Below, piece by piece: positions 1 to 11,400 of a stretch of 64,000 nt of DNA. The translations under genes and the position numbers were made by a program. Numbering within the stretch: the stretch's first letter is position 1; each line of letters begins with the position of its first letter. The stretch comes from Litoditis marina (lineage: Eukaryota; Nematoda; Chromadorea; Rhabditida; Rhabditidae): positions 46,319,097 through 46,383,096 of the forward strand of contig OZ038433.1 of the NCBI GenBank assembly GCA_964036275.1. Reading direction: 5' to 3'. The notes beneath the pieces were generated by a model, which was given only the letters and a program-made list of their open reading frames with translations, was not told the DNA's origin and ran no database searches.

Positions 1-268
1 AGACTGAATGGGGTTTCTCGGAGAGACAGATGAAATCTGAGTTGTAGTCCTATGTATTACGCACCAGCATCGAACTACATTAACGCCACGTCGTTCACAT
101 ATCATTATCACTATCAGCGTCAGCTGGAAACAGCGGCACAGCCTCAAACAACGAACAATAAACAAAATGGGATATTGTACAATTTTCCCAACAAAAACAA
201 TAACCGAGAACAACAAACTACAACCTTCTCTTCTCTTCAACAAACCATTGTAATGGGAGACAACCAAC

Positions 269-2248
269 CTGCGGCCATTCTTGGAAGGCTCCCCGTCCCT
301 CTTGGTCTACGTCCGACGAACCTCCAATACAGACTACTGGCCTGTAACCACAATATTCGTGGAAAAGAAGGTTGCGTGAAACTTCCTTTTATAATGTAGT
401 TACAGTGTAGAATATTAGTTGAGAGAAAAATTGTAGCCATACAAACGTGAAAAGCCCAAAGTGCTTAGGGAACAACACTCCACGTTGTTTTCAAGTTACA
501 TTCATCTTGTTTTATTTTACCATTCATTATTTATCATTGCATTTGTATATATCAATAACCACTCATTCAATCTATTTTTTATTTCCAGGCTACAACCTAC
601 CAGCAGTTGACAGTTGCATTGGCCAGTCCCCCAATAGCGTGTAGAAGACCGGGTCCCGAGACAACCAGACATGCTACCGGTTTTCGGGTTAGGTAACCAA
701 GGGCTTGGGCAGCATAGCAGGCCTAAACCCATTCTGTTGTTCATTTATCTAGCTCAATAGAAAACAGAATAGAGATAGGAAAATAAGATAAGACGGTATA
801 CTGTTAGTCAATTAAACAGTCGCGTGAAACATGCTAAACAAAGCAGAACTCAGAAACGGGCAATAACAAAGTGCAAGCTTTCTAATTTAAATTCTAACTT
901 TACGTGACTATTCAATTCACTTCTAGTATATATTATATTGGGAGAGTGTCATCACTTGTGAATTGGAAGAAACGTGGAACGTGAGAACGCGTGGCGGATA
1001 TTACATTCACATACTGATATTACATCTACGCCGCCATTATCAGAAATCTGGCTCAAAAAGTTTATAAAAAGTAAGTTTACCCCAAATCTAGGAAACTCGG
1101 CTTGATTTTAGAAAGTTCACTTGGAAAAATGAAGAAAAAAACATAAGTAGTCTTGCACTTATCAGTAGGATGTTCAAAATCGAGTTCGAAACTTATTAAC
1201 CATTCCTATAACATACCAGAAACTCTCACAGACTGATAATGTTGTACCTACTGTATAATTCTCAGTAGGAAAGATCACAGTGTATATGGCTTATATTTTC
1301 AAAGCTCTACACTGTGAATATTTCCCTAACCCGCTGTGTTTGTAGTTTGATCCCGTTGCTTTCAGGTTGAAATTGACCAATGATGACATGTTTCGAGCCG
1401 GGATCGAACTACATCGAAGTTGTGGACATTTGTACCAACCGTCTGCTCATTTCGACATCCAATGTACTTGATTCCGTGTGCTTGGGCGGCCATTCCCACC
1501 TCAATTATGGGAAAACCAACCACTCCGAACATATAATCGACGCCCTGAAAACGAACCAAATGGTGAGGTTACCGCCATGCAGTCTCAAGTTAGTTCACTG
1601 TAGTTGCCCAGTGTACGTATACCGGCAATTTGTTCCCATCCTGCGTCTCTCGCTCAGCGCACTGTCTCGCGACATCATATTTCGGCGGGATGTGAGAGCA
1701 GAGAAACAGCGCATGTTCAAAGTAGGACGATTATGTGGACCAATTCCCAGGTATCGGTCCTTCAAACTGCAATTGAAAAATGTAATGCAAGGACTGGAGA
1801 TTTGGGATTGGTTCACATAATCGTCCTTTTTTAAGGAGACGCAAGTTGTGAAAGAAATGCCGGAATGTTCATGAAAACGGTCTCAGTTTTGCAGTTCCAC
1901 CAATGTGCTTTTTTTGTAAAGTCACTAAATCTATCAGTTTTCAAATTTCGCATCTATTGTAAAGCACACAAATCATTTGATTGGTGAAACAAAATTCAAA
2001 CTCACACACACAACCCTCATTTTGTTGATCTACATGTTAATTAGTATTCGAAGTGCTAAGTGTAGCAATTTCCGAAGCTGTCTATTTTAGTGAGCTTTTG
2101 TTGGAAAACTGTAATTATGTAAGTTATCACATTTATTGTTGAGTTTTGACCTTTGATACTTCACTAACTGCAGTTTATATCACGTTTTAATAATGAGTAC
2201 ATTTACCTGATCTTTGAGACATTTGCAGAGTAGGCTAGCGCCGTCCAT
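269..2248 (-). CDS. HACL1: 2-hydroxyacyl-CoA lyase, copy 1, N-terminal exons (runs off the left edge)
   Basis: Four exons of a thiamine-diphosphate-dependent lyase that cleaves 2-hydroxyacyl-CoA in peroxisomal alpha-oxidation. Exons, in transcript order: 2207-2248, 1440-1544, 601-722, 269-341. Phases join cleanly (42, 105, 122, 73 nt). The start ATG at 2246-2248 opens [14 protein letters not shown], and exon 2 continues with the family pattern FGVVGFP and YIGCRNEQ. The Glu at residue 47 matches the catalytic glutamate that activates the cofactor. Exon 3 holds [13 protein letters not shown] and exon 4 IGGSS and GAFQEWPQ, all typical of HACL1. The next exon should lie left of the window. If the duplication is a simple tandem, this copy is the one that keeps the C-terminal half. 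Sequence is identical to copy 2 where both are visible. Confidence 0.9.
797..930 (+). repeat. CACGTG-type MITE, copy in unit 1
   Basis: Member of a ~135-bp family that starts TATACTGTTAGTCAA and ends TTCTAGTATA, with an internal CACGTG-like core and CAGAACTCAGAAACG. The same copy is at 10922-11055. It lies just upstream (in HACL transcript sense) of HACL exon 3. Confidence 0.85.
1724..1827. repeat. Hairpin MITE with AGGACGATTATG inverted ends
   Basis: The ends AGGACGATTATG and CATAATCGTCCT are exact inverted repeats around ~80 bp. Duplicate at 11849-11952. A diverged relative is at 30303-30412 in the KANK gene, and a fragment lies near 22232. Confidence 0.85.
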
Positions 2249-3071
2249 TTTGGCAATTGATTGGAATGATAAGGAACGCGATTGTTCGATAACAACACTA
2301 CAGTGTGTTCAGGGGTCATAGGTCAAAATAGACCACACCTCTGTGTTTCGAGCCAACCACCTACTGTGAAAATCATGATTTGTGTTTTTTCCAATACAAA
2401 TTCATGAATAGACCCTATATAAAAATGTAAGAAAGGACATGCTGTGTGCTGTGTAACAACATTAACAAAATTGAGTGTGAGAAAACTCAAAATCTACAAC
2501 ATTTGATGAGAATATGCAAAACTCATTGAAAGTTTAGCGAGAATTTGATACATTTTCACCAGCTTTTCGGTTAAACTAATCGTGGGTTAGTATTTGTTTA
2601 GGTTACCTGAGTAGGTATCCAGTTAACGTGATATATAATGTTTTTATTAGATTTGCAACTGGGTTGCACATTCATTTAATAGGACACTGAGTTGCCAACA
2701 GGAAAAGTTACCAACTGCAGAGTCGGCCAAACAAGCATTTTTTATCGGTTTTAGTCCACCTACATCCACGGTGGAAATAATGACAGAGTGTTTCTCACGT
2801 GAGACCTCTCTCGTAAAGCGTGTTCCCTGTTCCATGTGTTAAATTTCACGTGGAAAGTGTCTTATTTTACTTCCCACTTTCCTCATGAAAAAATATGCGA
2901 GATATTTCACTTAAAGGTTACGTGATGCGAGATGTCGCACGTGACGTGAAATATTTCACTTGAAATGCATCACTCGTGTGCCACCTGAAAGATGACGAGA
3001 GATGTCACTTGTTCTATTTCACGTGTTTTGTGCCGTCCCAAATGTCATGTTTTTATTAGATTTTCATTAGA

Positions 3072-4095
3072 GCCCGTGCGTTTCCAACTGTTAGTATTGA
3101 GTTACATACAAAATTTTGAAACAGTATAATATTCACGTGAAACATTTCCCGTGAAACTATTCCCTTTGAGACAATTGATCTGAAACGTGTTTTTCTTTTA
3201 GTTGCCACCTTTCACGTAACTCACGTGAGAAGTGAGCGCGACGTTTCACGTATGTGTCTCTAGTTGTGTGACGGTGTGTTGTGTTTCTATGATATATGGA
3301 TCAGCTGTCTTCTTACACCGTTTGATAGGCCGAGGGGAGAGCCACTCGAAGGAAAACCCTGCCTCATCTTTCTCATTAGCCTTTCTGTTTTATTCATACA
3401 AATATAGTATTTCATTTGTTTTTTTTCATTTGTTCAACTATAGTACTCATCGTTCCTGCCTGCAATTCTATAGTATAACAGTATGATATAAATAGAAATT
3501 TTTAACATCTTTTTAACATGTTAATATTTTTGTGGAACTAGTTTCATAAGCATTCAACGTGGGCAACTGAGCAATCTTTACTTCACGACAAGGCTAGAAT
3601 ATTCTCGATACAAATCTATTAACCGTATATAGGGTTCGCAGTCCGGTGTGCTCACGTGAAATGAAACGTAATCCCGTAGCTTTTCGGTCAAAATTTGATT
3701 AATTTTTCGCGTTGTTTTCGTGTAGGGAGTGTCTCGAAATCATACTACAATTTGAATTGAGTATCATTGCCCATAAGGGTCCGTGAAGGGTGGAGGTATA
3801 CTGTTAGACTGTTAGGCAATCGCACAGTCACGTGAGACATGTTAAACACATCAGAACTCAGAAACGTGCAATAAGAATGTGCACGATACCTCATTCTAAG
3901 GCTAACTTTACGTGACTATCATTTTGACTGTCACACATGACCTGAAGTATGTCTTCGGCTGTGTAACCGCCCGTGCGTTTTCAACTGACTGCTATTGAGA
4001 ATTGAGTTGAATACAAAGTTATAAAAAAGGATAATATTCACGTGAGACATTTCACGTGAAACTATTCCAGTGAGACATTTGATGTTAAACGTGTT
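3072..4095 (+). repeat. Duplicated ~125-bp CACGTG module inside the divergent promoter
   Basis: The stretch beginning GCCCGTGCGTTTCCAACTG at about 3072 is repeated in diverged form from about 3971. Both carry ATATTCACGTGA, a second TTTC-CGTGAAACTATTCC block and a closing AACGTGTTTT. They are direct repeats about 900 bp apart. The pair also exists at 13197 and 14096 in unit 2. Confidence 0.75.
3797..3922 (+). repeat. CACGTG-type MITE, 3' end eroded
   Basis: Starts TATACTGTTAG and carries the family core, but loses the CTAGTATA end. It sits in the divergent promoter. The duplicate is at 13922-14047. Confidence 0.8.
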
Positions 4096-4308
4096 TTCGA
4101 ACTCGGTATATGAAGGTTTGAACTGACCCGTACTCTTTTCGTTTTCTGTCCGGAGTGCGTACGCTAGAACACACACCTTCATTTTATTCTGCGTCTCCTC
4201 CTGTGCGCACTATTTCGCGACACCCGTGTCCCGGCGGGAAGGCATGAGCACGAAAATAGTATATGGTTGAGATAGATCGGCATGTTCATGAACACGAACG
4301 CGAAAGTT

Positions 4309-4510
4309 ATAGTGGGTGTCAAATTTATAAAAATTTCTGTCTCTGGCCGGAATCGAACCTGCGAGCAAAAGATTCATAGCAGGGCGCTAACCACTGTGCT
4401 ATTATAGTACATAACCAGCAAGCTTCGGAATCGAAGGAATATGTGCATTGCATACACAGCGAAAAGTGAGATGTACAGTACCCTTCTGCCTTTCCGTTGG
4501 CGACGACTAA
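4309..4510 (-). repeat. tRNA-like MITE
   Basis: The element runs from TAGTGGGTG-type to CGTTGGCGACGACTA-type ends. Read on the minus strand it contains a Pol III A-box-like ATAGCACAGTGGTTAGCGC and a B-box-like GGTTCGATTCC, spaced as in a tRNA. Duplicate at 14434-14635. Other members: 18535-18731, 21810-22005, 32709-32883, 36421-36594, 44746-44939, 59298-59496. Confidence 0.85.
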
Positions 4511-6579
4511 AGCTGAACTTCGAATATTTACTGTAGAAGTGTCAGTAGGAATGAACTCAAAATATATCAACTATCCATTACAGTGTGTTTTACCGAAACA
4601 AAAGTTTGAAACGTGAAAGCCAAAAGGGGAGACGATGAAAAAATTAACATAGAAAATAATATAGTAAAGATTCAATACTAGAGCGACTATTATTTCTTTG
4701 TCTGAGTTAACCCATATAGGAAATGCCCCTCACTGATTTGTAGTTTGAACTCGATTCACTCTATAATTTTAAAATTTTTTAGTCTCATCTGTTCCAGAAT
4801 GATTTCCCCCCAATTCGTTGTTTTATTCTGCGGTCTGCTCTTCTCCGTCTCCAATTCTTCTCCCTCTCTCTGTACTCCCGGACAATTATCGATTGATGGA
4901 AGTGACGTCATCGAATCACATCGCGGATATCTATTATTGATTGTTTACATGCCGCTACAATGCTCACACTGTCACCGACAATTGAGAGAGTAGGTTATGA
5001 TTACTGTAGAGGGCGTATATTCTGGTAAGCGGCACTCAGTGTCATCGAGGTATAGAAGGGGCTGGCCAACCGACTGAGAATTATTGGTGGGCAACAACTA
5101 TAATATGAGAATATGGTTTCAGTGATAGAGCGCGAGGTTTGAGAACAACACTTGTGCCAAAATATGTAAACTCTGTTTCAACAGTCATCATTTTACATCA
5201 TTTTACAGTAGTTCGTCAAAAATTCAGGGAGCATTTCCTAACGAACGATTCATGATTTAGATTTCAGACTTTCACATATTGTGGTAAGAAATGTGCAGAA
5301 TATACTACCGGTGTTTCGAAAAAATCCAAAAACGCCAACTAAGCAAACTTTCCCATTTCACACATTCAGATCATTCCTATTACTGTAGAGGGTTATGAGT
5401 GGAACTATACATTTCAATGTGTTTTCAGGTTGAGTGTCGTGGCCGAGAGTATTTCGGACCTGAAGATAGTCATCGTGTGTCCCGGATTTGAGGCCCCATC
5501 CTTAGTAGAAAGACTCCAACGAGAGGTACAGTTATATGAGAAACGCACAGGGGAATATTGTAATTTTTCAAACCTCTAAAATCATTTTCTCTTTTTTCAC
5601 CGGACATCGAACATTGGAGAACTTTTCAAGATTTCAACTGACAGCGGTTCGGGGTTTACAGTTAGTTTCAACGGAACTGTATTTTGGTTTTCGGTAATTT
5701 TTTGGTTACTGGCACAACGGTCACTAAACCCGGTTAGGTTACCGAAAAACCGGTTACATAAAGAACATGCCTGTTTCAGTTCCCTCTTCTGCTACTTCAA
5801 AGAGATGCTGACGGTGTGTTTCCGTCACGCGGGGCACAACATCACGACCAGGTTCTATACGACAGGTAGGGTGGATGAGCGCAGCCAATTTGTAGTTTGA
5901 TCTATATTGCTGTCGTAATACACGAAATTCCACCGAAAAGCAAATGGCTCCAACCACAGACGAATTATTCGATGCCGGCTTAATGGCACTCGAATGTTTC
6001 GTACGGTCTACATAGCTGTATGTAAGAGAGTGTCAGACAATGCTATATAACCAGTTTTCAACGAAACTTTTATATAGCTGTCGAGTCCAAAAACCTCATT
6101 GAGAATTTTCGATTTTCCCCGGCCTAGTTAACGAATTCTGATCACGAAGAAACGGGATCCGACTACAAATAATCCGGAATAATGCAACATATACCGTGTA
6201 GTCTAGTTTTTGAGAGAATTGAGCGTACCTAACATTCTCTATTTGGGAAGCTGGCCTATAGGGTGTTTTCTGCCCCAGTTTGCTGTGGCAGTTGCTTTTC
6301 TGTTGGAACACGCCGTAGATCGACAGCAAACTACAATCTAGTTTTTCTCACTGCCTATGACCAAATTATGCGAGTTGCTAAAAGTGTTAAATACGATGGG
6401 AACACGTTAATCTCACGTGATGAACGAAAATTACGTAGCAGTAAAAATAGAGACTGCGAAGTTATGAACTAAGAAACGTATCTTGTAGCTCGTGAACTGA
6501 TGTGCACGGCGAGAACGAACCCTATAAACCATTTCTATTGCGGCTCCTAGAGTACATAATGAAACTTTCCTTGACTGTT

Positions 6580-6790
6580 TTTGATACGGTAGCAATCCCT
6601 CCAAGACCTTATTATAGAAGTCATGAGCAACTTATCACAAACTTCTCATGAGAACATAATGATTATAATGGTTCAACATGAGTTCATGAGAAGCTGATGA
6701 GGTGTTCATGAGATTCTCATGAGAAACTCGTATGAGTTTCCCATGGGGTTGTATCGTTCGCTACTCCGCCTGATGCGTACCTCACTTTCG
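6580..6790. repeat. CATGAG-rich MITE in SelP-like intron 3
   Basis: Begins GATACGGTAGCAATCCCTCC and contains many TCATGAG / CTCATGA palindromes. A related element at about 32268-32420 ends in the inverse pattern GGAAGGATTGCTACGTCGCC. Its right end is near 6790, just before the acceptor of exon 4 (6822). Duplicate near 16705-16915. Confidence 0.65.
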
Positions 6791-7039
6791 TTGAAAATGA
6801 TTTGGAACACTCATTGTTTTAGATGCGGTCGTGTCTCCCATACCATCTCGCATGCCCGCGGCGAGTTGACCTCATACAAGGACACCCTGGAGGCAATAGA
6901 GTCCGCCCGCCACCATGCCAAGTGCGGATGGTGTCAATACGACTCAAAGGAGGGCAGGGAAATGGCCAGAAAACAACAAATCAGAAAGGTTGGTAAAGCC
7001 TATTCAATCCCCACTGAAACCTATGCAGTGGGGTTGTTA

Positions 7040-7180
7040 ATTTCAAACACGATTCGAAACGAACTCAAAATTACTCGAAACTTCGAGTTTCGAGTCAGAT
7101 TCGAAATTCCGCACTCGAAAATATTTAGAAACTCGATACTCGATAAGATGATAACTCGAAGTGTACTCAAAACTTTTACC
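7040..7180. repeat. ACTCGAAA-type palindromic low-complexity stretch
   Basis: The motif ACTCGAAA or its complement TTTCGAGT recurs about ten times in 140 bp of intron 4 of the SelP-like gene, giving potential hairpins such as CGAAACTTCGAGTTTCGAG. Duplicate at 17165-17305. Origin unknown. Confidence 0.6.
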
Positions 7181-8431
7181 TGGATTATTCAACGCGATTG
7201 AGAAATCTACTTCGCAGAGTGCACATACCAGTTTGAATACTTTTTTCCCATGTAAAAACTGCGTTTTGTTATATTCATACTGACATGTTCCCAATCAGCC
7301 GGTGAGAATGGTGAAAACCGTAAGGCTCAAAATACAAACCATTCATCTAATTCATGAGTTTTCAGCAAGTGAACGCCTATTTGCGGCCGAATCGAACCGA
7401 GAGAAAAAGATCAGAGGACGGAGTTCGGCGGTCGGATGTGACTAGAAACGGACAGAACTATTATCAGAATCGACAACAACAAAGTCAACAACAACAAAGT
7501 CAACAACAACAATATCAACAGCAAACACCAACTCAGCGCTCTCAGCAGCAGCCAGTTCAACAACAGTTTCAACAACAAGCACAACAACGTCAATATCAAC
7601 AAAACTATCAACAACCAACACAGACGTATCGACCTCAACAGCAGAGACAAGCACAGGGATATAGCCAGAGCGGTCACTCTGCCCAGGGAACTCAGCAACA
7701 GAGAGATTATTACGCACGCCAACAACAAGACAGGCAGACCCAATATGGTCAACAACAACAACAACAACAACAACATCGTCAACAAGGACAGGCGCAGAGT
7801 GAGTTTCGCATCATGTTTTAGTATAGAGGTTGACTAGGACTAAGTTGTAGTTTGATCTGCCTCTTTTGATCAGTTCGCTGTGTTTGAATCGGATGCGTGT
7901 TAGAGCATCATATTCACTAGAAGTAGATGGGATCGGGACGTAAATTTTGCCACACGTTTGTGAAATGTATTTATAGGAAAGGATCATAGCTGTTTTGTAG
8001 TTTGAACTCGATACACGTCATATAGCAACGGGACCAAACTACAAACACATCTAGTTGGGTAAAATACACCGTTGAGGCCTTCTTTGAAAACGTGAATCAT
8101 GCAACAGTTTCCACGTGACTAAGCACTTGACTACTAATACTACGTACTTTCAGGTGCGCACTATGATCATAACCAGCACTATGCCCCTCGTCCTACCAGT
8201 AGTCAGGTGGACTCGCAATTTGACCAGAGACGATCGGAGGCAAACTATCAAATTGTCTTTGTCGACATAATCCCTTGGGCCCCGTATTCGGCATGAAATC
8301 TCTATTCACATACTAGAAGTTTCCAATCGTTCATGTGTTTCATCCATGCTCGAATGAACAGTTTTTAGTTTCGAGTACATTGGAGTGGCTTTCCATAGAA
8401 GTTTGCTATATAACCACACCGGACTACCCAC

Positions 8432-11400
8432 CTGGGATGTCTATCCGTACAAACCCCTTTCCCTCCGGGAGTAGCCAGCCAGGGAAGTCCGGATCGGGTC
8501 AGAAACTGCTGAACCATAGTGGGACCACGCTCGGACCACGCCGCTCCTATAATATTTGTACTTTGATGTTTCTGCATTCGCGTTGTGGGACCGACGGTGG
8601 CTCTCGTACTCCAACTTCTGATGCAAGCAGAAAATCTGTTTGTAAAATGTTAAATTCTCTGAAACTGCTCTCGAACACAAGAAAAAACCATGAAATAATG
8701 ATACCCTTTCCGACAATGACCAGTGGTCTCTTGGCCTCCTTAATTGTGTCGATGGCACTCCGAATGACGGTGGTAGGCGGCAGGGAAACCGGGGCGGGCA
8801 GGGGCACTTTGGCAGGGTAACTAGAATACAGGGAGTGACTAAATAAGTTCGTAGTTTGAGCTCTCAGGAGGCACAAATTTCCACAATCAGACACGTAGTG
8901 ATAAGGTTATTAGAGCTGTAGTTTGGGCAACAATTAAAGTTCAATAAAAACAAAATTTTACACAAATGAGATAAAATGTTAAAAGAGAAAACACGTGCTC
9001 GCTTGATATTTTCAAGGTCACGCATGTTGATGTGCAACGGTCTGAAACTCAACAGTTTCGATAACCCATTTTCGTGTGGTCATGAACACTTACAAATGAA
9101 AATACACAGTGTAAATAGTCTGATTTTTCGCACACAATCTATGCAACGTAATGGACATCAGTTCAGTAGAATTGATGAGTGATAAGGGATAGCACAGTAG
9201 AGTGCTCCCTGTAGTGTTTAGGTAAGAATAGCGAAACTATGCAGCAAAATGGTAAGATGAACAGTGTGACGTTTCCATGACGGTTATGACGGTTCAGCAG
9301 CTAATGACTTACATGATATTCTCCTCTTCAATGTTGGATAGAACGAGATTTCCGGGCATGTCCAGGTAGACTGCCCCAGGTCTACCGTACATACAGCTGC
9401 GCACCGCCTGCAACATCAACAGGCCTTAAAGGCGGATTACACAAGCAACCGGGGTGATATCAACTAAAATCAACCCGGTTGCTTTTGTAAAGAAAATTCG
9501 GTTGATTTTCAAAGTAACCGAAATGCTTTCGAGAACCAACCAACCTTCCTCCACAAAAACAACCGTGCTCATAATCGAACCAACAACTCTGTTACATCCC
9601 ATAACTCGGTTGTTTTTATTAAGAAAGATTGATCGGTTCTGAGAAGCAATTCGGTTGCTTTCTAAAAGCAACCAAGTTGCACATCTGTCGATGAAATTAT
9701 CTTCAGTGAGTTTCAGTGAACGTTTTCCTTCAGCAATGGCATCTTCATTTCTTCCGATTATTCCAAGATAAGTAATACGCACATTCTAAAACTTCCTTAC
9801 GGCAACATATGAAACTACAATCATACTTCAGTAGTTAATTTGAGTTCAAAGTGTCTGTTCACGAGCTGTGTTTACACAAACTACTTGTCCGGTACAACAT
9901 TCCGTGTAGAACTCGACAGACCAGTGATTTCAACTTCAGAACAGAAACCAACTGAGATCATACGGTGTGTTCTAGTGACTTCTCAAGCAACAGATGCACG
10001 TACCTTTTCCACGTGACTGGGAATTGCCTGAAGCGAGGTGGGTCTGCTCACGTACTTGCACGACAGACGAGCACTTTCCACCTGCAACGAATATACTTCA
10101 AACTGTTAGTATATTGAGGAATAGCAGACTGAATGGGGTTTCTCGGAGAGACAGATGAAATCTGAGTTGTAGTCCTATGTATTACGCACCAGCATCGAAC
10201 TACATTAACGCCACGTCGTTCACATATCATTATCACTATCAGCGTCAGCTGGAAACAGCGGCACAGCCTCAAACAACGAACAATAAACAAAATGGGATAT
10301 TGTACAATTTTCCCAACAAAAACAATAACCGAGAACAACAAACTACAACCTTCTCTTCTCTTCAACAAACCATTGTAATGGGAGACAACCAACCTGCGGC
10401 CATTCTTGGAAGGCTCCCCGTCCCTCTTGGTCTACGTCCGACGAACCTCCAATACAGACTACTGGCCTGTAACCACAATATTCGTGGAAAAGAAGGTTGC
10501 GTGAAACTTCCTTTTATAATGTAGTTACAGTGTAGAATATTAGTTGAGAGAAAAATTGTAGCCATACAAACGTGAAAAGCCCAAAGTGCTTAGGGAACAA
10601 CACTCCACGTTGTTTTCAAGTTACATTCATCTTGTTTTATTTTACCATTCATTATTTATCATTGCATTTGTATATATCAATAACCACTCATTCAATCTAT
10701 TTTTTATTTCCAGGCTACAACCTACCAGCAGTTGACAGTTGCATTGGCCAGTCCCCCAATAGCGTGTAGAAGACCGGGTCCCGAGACAACCAGACATGCT
10801 ACCGGTTTTCGGGTTAGGTAACCAAGGGCTTGGGCAGCATAGCAGGCCTAAACCCATTCTGTTGTTCATTTATCTAGCTCAATAGAAAACAGAATAGAGA
10901 TAGGAAAATAAGATAAGACGGTATACTGTTAGTCAATTAAACAGTCGCGTGAAACATGCTAAACAAAGCAGAACTCAGAAACGGGCAATAACAAAGTGCA
11001 AGCTTTCTAATTTAAATTCTAACTTTACGTGACTATTCAATTCACTTCTAGTATATATTATATTGGGAGAGTGTCATCACTTGTGAATTGGAAGAAACGT
11101 GGAACGTGAGAACGCGTGGCGGATATTACATTCACATACTGATATTACATCTACGCCGCCATTATCAGAAATCTGGCTCAAAAAGTTTATAAAAAGTAAG
11201 TTTACCCCAAATCTAGGAAACTCGGCTTGATTTTAGAAAGTTCACTTGGAAAAATGAAGAAAAAAACATAAGTAGTCTTGCACTTATCAGTAGGATGTTC
11301 AAAATCGAGTTCGAAACTTATTAACCATTCCTATAACATACCAGAAACTCTCACAGACTGATAATGTTGTACCTACTGTATAATTCTCAGTAGGAAAGAT

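Larger units (their letters stand above)
2249..4798. promoter_or_regulatory. Divergent intergenic region, HACL / SelP-like pair, copy 1
   Basis: This 2.55-kb stretch lies between the two outward-pointing start codons and must hold both promoters. It carries ten CACGTG hexamers between 2796 and 4058 (2796, 2847, 2938, 3020, 3134, 3222, 3653, 3829, 4039, 4053), many set in TTTCACGTGAAA-like palindromes. A module of about 125 bp is present twice, near 3072-3196 and 3971-4095. A CACGTG-type MITE (3797-3922) and a tRNA-like MITE (4309-4510) are also inside. The identical copy is at 12374-14923. Promoter function is inferred from position. Confidence 0.6.
1..8252. repeat. Left copy of a tandem duplication (right part of unit 1)
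   Basis: This block matches 10126-18377 at a constant offset of 10125. Every exon, intron and simple repeat I compared is the same in both, including non-coding reading frames, and I found no mismatch. Identity ends at 8252: copy 2 continues through the SelP-like exon with AAACAGAG, while this copy switches to AATTGTCT. Because 8253-10125 reads naturally into 10126, I infer a unit of 10,125 bp. Unit 2 is then 8253-18377 and unit 1 starts about 1.87 kb left of the window. Confidence 0.95.
4799..8296 (+). pseudogene. SelP-like / Q-rich protein, copy 1, truncated chimeric end
   Basis: Exons 4799-4989, 5429-5525, 5780-5865, 6823-6988, 7366-7798 and 8154 onward match the complete gene at 14924-23413. 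Inside exon 6, after the codons for EANYQ, the duplication junction replaces the rest of the gene. The frame stays open for 14 new codons (IVFVDIIPWAPYSA) and stops at TGA 8294-8296. The predicted product is 371 aa: signal peptide, SelP-N domain and glutamine-rich region, without the C-terminal cysteine-rich domain. No AATAAA is seen near the stop. It may be a pseudogene or a new truncated secreted protein; expression decides. The TGA is unlikely to be selenocysteine because it lies in foreign sequence. Confidence 0.8.

Noticed and set aside
52..399. 115-aa plus-strand frame
   Set aside because: It overlaps HACL exon 4 on the other strand, is repeated unchanged at 10177 by the duplication, and has no protein character.
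4340..4410. Possible tRNA gene (A and B boxes)
   Set aside because: Part of a dispersed ~200-bp family with MITE-like ends; no full acceptor stem seen.
7411..7785. 124-aa minus frame rich in Leu
   Set aside because: Shadow of the CAA-rich glutamine exon of the SelP-like gene.
8294..8296. TGA as a selenocysteine codon in the SelP-like copy
   Set aside because: It lies in sequence brought in by the duplication junction; the complete gene uses Cys throughout, and I see no SECIS-like element.
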